A stretch of DNA of 9,759 nt from Candidatus Nanopelagicales bacterium. GTDB taxonomy: Bacteria; Actinomycetota; Actinomycetes; S36-B12. The DNA lies in the NCBI GenBank assembly GCA_018399515.1, contig JAGYOB010000014.1, forward strand, positions 1 through 9,759, read 5' to 3'. Under the pieces are notes generated by a model that saw only the letters and a list, made by a program, of their open reading frames with translations, was not told the DNA's origin and made no database searches. A program made the translations under genes and the position numbers. Of the stretch, positions 5,979 to 9,759 are shown in pieces (positions within the stretch are counted from its first letter, which is position 1; every line of letters starts with the position of its first letter).

Positions 5979-7130
5979 GTGAGCATGTCGTCGGGGTCGT
6001 CGAACCTCGGTTTCGAGGTCAAGGACCTGGAACTGATCAACCTCACCAAGCGCTTCGCTGACTTCGTGGCTGTCGATGACCTCTCCTTGACGATCCCGGC
6101 TGGATCGTTCTTCGCACTGCTGGGTCCCTCCGGGTGCGGCAAGACCACGACTCTGCGCATGGTCGCCGGATTGGAAGACCCCACCGAGGGCCAGATCCTG
6201 CTCGGTGGTGCGGACCTCACTCGGTTGAAGGCCTATCAGCGACCGGTCAACACCGTCTTTCAGTCCTATGCGCTGTTCCCCCATCTGGATGTGTTCGAGA
6301 ACGTCGCCTTCGGGCTGCGCCGTCGGGGTATCAAGGACGTTTCGGCAGCAGTCACCGCCATGCTGGAGTTGGTCGAACTGGGCAACCTCTCTCGTCGCAA
6401 GCCTGCTCAGCTGTCCGGGGGTCAGCAACAGCGAGTGGCAGTAGCCCGGGCCTTGATCAACCACCCTGGCGTGCTGCTGCTCGATGAGCCGCTGGGCGCC
6501 TTGGATTTGAAACTTCGTCGCCAGATGCAGATCGAGTTGAAACGCATCCAGACTGAGGTGGGCACGAGCTTCGTGCACGTCACCCATGATCAAGAGGAAG
6601 CCATGACGATGGCCGACACGGTCGCGGTGATGAACAAGGGGCGCATCGAGCAGATGGGGGCGCCGGTAGAGATCTACGACCTGCCGCGAACCCGTTTCGT
6701 GGCGACCTTCCTGGGGCAGTCCAATGAGGTTCCCGGGCGGGTGACCGGATCATCCGGCAGGGACATCCTCGTCGATGCGGCCGGAGCGCGCTTCGCTGTG
6801 CCGGCAGCTCGTTCGGCCGTGGAAACCGGAGACATCCTGGTGGGGGTGCGGCCGGAGAAACTGTCCATCTCCACCCAGGGCACCGATATCGGTGATGGTG
6901 TCAACGCGGTCACCGGCAAGGTCATCGATGCGTCGTTCACGGGTGTGTCCACCCAGTACCTGGTGATGACCTCCTGGGGCGGGGAGTGGATGGTGTTCGA
7001 ACAGAACCACACTCTCGGCGCGACGCTTCGCCCCGGCGATGAGGTCATCGTGCACTGGCGGCCCGAGCACACCTTCGGCCTCGCCGTGGACAGTCCCGCA
7101 GTAGATGGGCTTGTGGCGGAGTCGGCCTGA
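5979..7130 (+). CDS. potA: Polyamine ABC transporter ATP-binding protein (PotA type)
   Basis: This cytoplasmic ATPase (383 residues) powers the importer and probably works as a homodimer on the two permeases. All nucleotide-binding motifs are intact: Walker A GPSGCGKTT (49-57), Q-loop Q95 in FQSYALFPHLDVFENVAFG, signature LSGGQQQR (145-152), Walker B LLLDEP with D169 and E170, D-loop GALD, and the H-loop with H203 in VTHDQEEAM. After about residue 240 there is a C-terminal TOBE-type regulatory domain (NEVPGRV, VGVRPEKLSI), as in PotA, MalK and other CUT1/MOI-type importers. GTG 5979 is chosen because AGGAGG (5967-5972) lies 6 nt upstream; ATG 5985, two codons later, is the alternative. Only 3 bp separate its stop from the first permease gene. 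Specificity for polyamines comes from the neighbours, not from the ATPase itself. Confidence 0.95.
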   Translation: MSMSSGSSNLGFEVKDLELINLTKRFADFVAVDDLSLTIPAGSFFALLGPSGCGKTTTLRMVAGLEDPTEGQILLGGADLTRLKAYQRPVNTVFQSYALFPHLDVFENVAFGLRRRGIKDVSAAVTAMLELVELGNLSRRKPAQLSGGQQQRVAVARALINHPGVLLLDEPLGALDLKLRRQMQIELKRIQTEVGTSFVHVTHDQEEAMTMADTVAVMNKGRIEQMGAPVEIYDLPRTRFVATFLGQSNEVPGRVTGSSGRDILVDAAGARFAVPAARSAVETGDILVGVRPEKLSISTQGTDIGDGVNAVTGKVIDASFTGVSTQYLVMTSWGGEWMVFEQNHTLGATLRPGDEVIVHWRPEHTFGLAVDSPAVDGLVAESA

Positions 7131-7133
7131 GTC

Positions 7134-8042
7134 ATGCCGGCTATCGTCCCCACCACTACGGCGAAAACCGACGCCCCCGCTGCCTCGTCGGGCTCGTCGC
7201 AGCGGCGCTCTCGCACGGCGTACCTGCTGCTTCTGCCCGGCCTGGGTTGGCTCGGGGTCTTCTTCGTCATCCCGATCGCGACGTTGTTCTTCACCAGCCT
7301 GCAGGCACCGGTCGAGGGCCGGTCCGGGGTGTACCAGGCGGCTTTCCAGATCAGCAACTACGCGCAGGCCCTCGGTGATTATTGGCCGCAATTCGTGCGG
7401 TCGTTCATCTATGCCGGTCTCGCTACGGTGCTCGCCCTCGTCATCGCCTACCCCCTGGCGTATTTCATCGCTTTCAAGGCAGGCCGGTGGCGTGCGCTCA
7501 TGCTCGTCCTTGTCGTGGCGCCGTTCTTTGCCTCCTTCCTGCTGCGCACCTATGCCTGGCGCACGATCCTGGCCGACGAGGGTGCGATCACCACAGCATT
7601 GAACGCACTGCACCTGCTGCCCGAGGATCGCATTCTCAACACGTCCATAGCGGTAGTGCTGGGCCTGACCTATAACTTCCTGCCGTTCATGATCCTGCCG
7701 CTGTACGCGTCGCTGGAGAAGATCGATCCGCGGTTGATCGAGGCATCGGGGGATTTGTACGCCCGCCCCTTCACCGGATTCCGCAAGGTGGTGTTTCCGC
7801 TGAGCCTTCCCGGAGTCGTGGCGGGCACGCTGCTGACGTTCATTCCCGCCGCCGGTGACTTCATCAACGCTCGGTTGCTCGGTGCGCCCGGTGACAGCAT
7901 GGTCGGGACGGCGATCCAGGTGAACTTCCTGCAGTTCCGCGACTATCCAATAGCCAGCGCCCTGTCCTTCATCCTCATGGCGTTCATCCTCGTCGTGGTG
8001 TTCACCTACATCCGGCGTGCAGGGACGGAGGATCTGGTCTGA
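7134..8042 (+). CDS. potB: Polyamine ABC transporter permease (PotB type)
   Basis: This inner-membrane permease (302 residues) forms half of the transport channel. A Ser/Thr/Ala-rich cytoplasmic N-terminus of about 27 residues precedes six likely membrane segments (about 29-55, 88-114, 119-139, 170-192, 222-245 and 270-294). The ATPase-coupling EAA loop is visible as EASGDLYARPFTGFRKVVFP at about 203-222, ending in LSLPG. The following FIPAAGDFINARLLG resembles the PotB/PotH wording. The start ATG is 3 bp after the potA stop, with GGAG about 12 nt upstream inside potA, so translational coupling is likely. Its stop overlaps the start of the second permease by one base (TGATG), implying paired synthesis of the two subunits. 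Confidence 0.93.
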   Translation: MPAIVPTTTAKTDAPAASSGSSQRRSRTAYLLLLPGLGWLGVFFVIPIATLFFTSLQAPVEGRSGVYQAAFQISNYAQALGDYWPQFVRSFIYAGLATVLALVIAYPLAYFIAFKAGRWRALMLVLVVAPFFASFLLRTYAWRTILADEGAITTALNALHLLPEDRILNTSIAVVLGLTYNFLPFMILPLYASLEKIDPRLIEASGDLYARPFTGFRKVVFPLSLPGVVAGTLLTFIPAAGDFINARLLGAPGDSMVGTAIQVNFLQFRDYPIASALSFILMAFILVVVFTYIRRAGTEDLV

Positions 8043-8851
8043 TGCGCTGGCTGCGACGCAACATCATCGGGATCATCGCGGTTCTTGTCCTGGTGTACCT
8101 CTTTGTGCCCATCGCTGTCGTGGCGGTGCTGAGTTTCAACCAACCCGAGGGCAAGTACAACGTCACGTTCAACGAGTTCTCGGTATCGGCATGGCAGAAC
8201 ATCTGCGGGGTTCCGGGCGTGTGCGAGTCATTCGCCCTGAGCATCCAGATCGGTCTCCTCGCAACGGTGATCGCCACGATCTTCGGCACGATGATCGCCT
8301 TCGCACTCGTGCGGTATCGCTTCCGCGGCCGCGACTCGACGAACCTGCTCATCTTCCTACCGATGGCCACCCCTGAGGTCGTGCTCGGGTCGAGCCTGCT
8401 GGCGCTGTTCTTGAACATCACCTTCCCGTTGGGCTTCTGGGCCGTGACGATCGCGCATATTATGTTCATCGTCAGCTTCATCGTCGTCGCGGTGAAAGCG
8501 CGACTTCAGGGAATGGACCCCCGGTTGGAAGAGGCCTCGCGGGATTTGTACGCCAGCCCACGTGCGACCTTCCGGTACGTGACGTTCCCCCTCGTGCTGC
8601 CGGGCATTCTGGGTGCTGCGCTACTGGGGTTCGCGCTCAGTTTCGACGACTTCATCATCACGTTCTTCAACGCGGGCACGATGGTCACCTTCCCGGTCTA
8701 CATCTGGGGTGCTGCTCAGCGTGGAATCCCCGTGCAGGTGTACGCATTGGCCACGCTCGTGTTCTTCCTGTCCCTGGTCCTCGTCCTCGTCGTGCAGGGT
8801 GTCAACGCCCGGAGGCGACGTCGGCTCGAAGCCGCCGTCGCTTCGTCCTAG
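8042..8851 (+). CDS. potC: Polyamine ABC transporter permease (PotC type)
   Basis: This second membrane permease (269 residues, the normal PotC length) should pair with the PotB-like subunit. Six hydrophobic segments can be drawn (about 8-31, 66-90, 101-123, 132-152, 185-207 and 234-254). The EAA loop is EEASRDLYASPRATFRYVTF (163-182), followed by PLVLPG. SFDDFIITFF (200-209) and VYALATLVFFLSLVLV near the end closely recall E. coli PotC. The likely external loop between segments 1 and 2 holds two cysteines six residues apart (C55, C61 in NICGVPGVCESF), which could form a disulfide. The C-terminus is basic (NARRRRRLEAA), as expected inside the cell. The ATG at 8042 overlaps the potB stop, with GGAGG at 8027-8031. 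The flavoenzyme gene follows after 11 bp. Confidence 0.94.
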   Translation: MRWLRRNIIGIIAVLVLVYLFVPIAVVAVLSFNQPEGKYNVTFNEFSVSAWQNICGVPGVCESFALSIQIGLLATVIATIFGTMIAFALVRYRFRGRDSTNLLIFLPMATPEVVLGSSLLALFLNITFPLGFWAVTIAHIMFIVSFIVVAVKARLQGMDPRLEEASRDLYASPRATFRYVTFPLVLPGILGAALLGFALSFDDFIITFFNAGTMVTFPVYIWGAAQRGIPVQVYALATLVFFLSLVLVLVVQGVNARRRRRLEAAVASS

Positions 8852-8862
8852 GTGGTGGTGAC

Positions 8863-9759
8863 GTGGCTTTCAGTAACGTCATCTCCGATGCGGCACGCGC
8901 GTCTTTCGCCGGTGCCGTGCAGTTGCCATTCTGGCTCGATCGACCCGACCGGCCCGAGCCGAGACCACGCTTGGAAGCGCCGGTCACCGCGGACCTTCTC
9001 GTGGTCGGTGCCGGCTTCTCCGGGCTGTGGACCGCCTATGAGGCCGCTGTTCGCCACCCTGACCTCGACATCGTGCTCGTCGACGGAGGTCGGATCGGAC
9101 ACGCGGCGTCGGGACGCAACGGCGGTTTCGTCGCAGCATCGCTCACACATGGCTTGGCTAACGGGATGTCGCGATGGCCGAACGAGATGCACGAATTGCA
9201 GCGTCTCGGGCAGCAGAACCTCGAGGCGATCGCGTCGGTGGTGGCCGCGGAAGGAATCGATTGCGACTTCATCCGCAGCGGTGAGGTCGCCGTCGCTGTC
9301 GAGGACTACCAGGTCGACGATCTGGTCGAGACGGTCGAGCAGGCCCGCGGCTTGGGCGTCGATGTGGAGTTGTTGAGCGCGCATGAGGTGCGCGCCCGAC
9401 TCGATTCACCGACCTATCTGGCAGGAGTGGCAGACACGCACGGGGTCGCGATGGTCGATCCCGCCCGACTGGCCTGGGGTCTCGCTGAAGCCTGTGAGCG
9501 TCGCGGGGTCCGGATCTTCGAACGCACGCCGGTGCGGACCCTGGGGCGGATCGGTGCCGGAGCGCTGGCCGGAACCGACCACGGCCGGGTGCGGGCGGGC
9601 CGGGTTGCCCTGGCCACCAGTGCGTATCCGCCGCTGCTGTCTCGGCTCGGCCACTACATCGTGCCGGTCTACGACTCGGTGCTGATGAGCGAGCCGCTAT
9701 CGGCACAGCAGCGAGCCTCGATCGGTTGGCAGGGGCGGGAAGGGTTCGCTGATGCGGGC
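8863..9759 (+). CDS. FAD-dependent oxidoreductase, DAO/PuuB-like amine oxidase (C-terminus cut by window edge)
   Basis: The frame is open from GTG 8863 to the window end (299 residues, no stop reached); family members usually run about 430-470 residues. The dinucleotide-binding Rossmann motif is LLVVGAGFSGLWTAYEA with G49, G51 and G54. The acidic D74 at the end of the second strand (IVLVDGG) and the SGRNGGF block (83-89) are as in gamma-glutamylputrescine oxidase PuuB and related D-amino-acid-oxidase-fold enzymes. VDPARLAWGL near 197-206 is also typical. The likely reaction is FAD-linked oxidation of an amine, or of a gamma-glutamylated polyamine, to the aldehyde, feeding the dehydrogenases upstream. 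No glutamylpolyamine synthetase is in the window, so the free amine or another secondary amine could be the substrate. GTG 8863 is preceded by a weak GGTGGTGG site and lies 11 bp after the potC stop, so it belongs to the same operon. Confidence 0.88.
   Translation, partial: MAFSNVISDAARASFAGAVQLPFWLDRPDRPEPRPRLEAPVTADLLVVGAGFSGLWTAYEAAVRHPDLDIVLVDGGRIGHAASGRNGGFVAASLTHGLANGMSRWPNEMHELQRLGQQNLEAIASVVAAEGIDCDFIRSGEVAVAVEDYQVDDLVETVEQARGLGVDVELLSAHEVRARLDSPTYLAGVADTHGVAMVDPARLAWGLAEACERRGVRIFERTPVRTLGRIGAGALAGTDHGRVRAGRVALATSAYPPLLSRLGHYIVPVYDSVLMSEPLSAQQRASIGWQGREGFADAG

Noticed and set aside
4824..6593. 589-codon minus-strand open frame opposite the potD- and potA-like genes.
   Set aside because: It covers two well-supported plus-strand genes, has no recognisable domain and no convincing ribosome binding site.
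6750..7613. Minus-strand open frame opposite the end of potA and the start of potB.
   Set aside because: Shadow of the two transporter genes; composition is antisense-like and no motif is seen.
8848..9706. Several open frames on both strands across the right-hand end (for example 8852-9376 plus and 8848-9384 minus).
   Set aside because: The true frame is the one from GTG 8863, which shows the FAD-binding GAGFSG motif and runs off the window; the others are out-of-frame shadows.

Overview
The window is GC-rich DNA with strongly G/C-ending codons, GTG as well as ATG starts, clear AGGAG-type ribosome binding sites and very tight gene packing. This, together with protein wording typical of high-GC Gram-positives (for example a Tat-type lipoprotein signal on the transporter binding protein), points to a chromosomal segment of an actinobacterium. 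The genus cannot be fixed from the sequence alone. There are no tRNA or rRNA genes, IS elements, phage genes or CRISPR arrays. Eight protein genes cover nearly all of it, and the two outermost ones are cut by the window edges.

Left arm (minus strand, 1-1441): a Lrp/AsnC-family regulator (956-1441), followed downstream on the same strand by a class III PLP aminotransferase (1-891, C-terminus missing). A control region of about 160-180 bp (1442-1621) separates them from the rightward genes. It carries a long-spaced inverted repeat (GGGAATCC...GGATTCCC) and weak, overlapping divergent promoter candidates.

Right arm (plus strand, 1622-9759): two tandem paralogous aldehyde dehydrogenases of the gamma-aminobutyraldehyde dehydrogenase type (1622-3067 and 3079-4530); a 137-bp gap with a tandem 14-bp repeat and a possible extended -10 promoter; then a complete polyamine-type ABC importer in the order binding lipoprotein (potD-like, 4668-5894), ATPase (potA-like, 5979-7130), permease (potB-like, 7134-8042) and permease (potC-like, 8042-8851). 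Last is an FAD-dependent amine/amino-acid oxidoreductase related to PuuB (8863 to the window end).

Together the genes form a polyamine uptake and degradation island. The importer brings in putrescine or spermidine. The aminotransferase and/or the flavoenzyme remove an amino group to give an aminoaldehyde. The dehydrogenases oxidise the aldehyde to GABA or a related omega-amino acid, and the Lrp/AsnC protein is the obvious local regulator. I recall a similar set near the putative polyamine genes of Streptomyces coelicolor, so the overall system does not look new. The less ordinary points are the N-terminally short second dehydrogenase, the repeat array before potD, a GNRA-loop hairpin abutting the potA ribosome binding site, the half-site array in the divergent control region, and a substitution in the PLP-contact motif of the aminotransferase.
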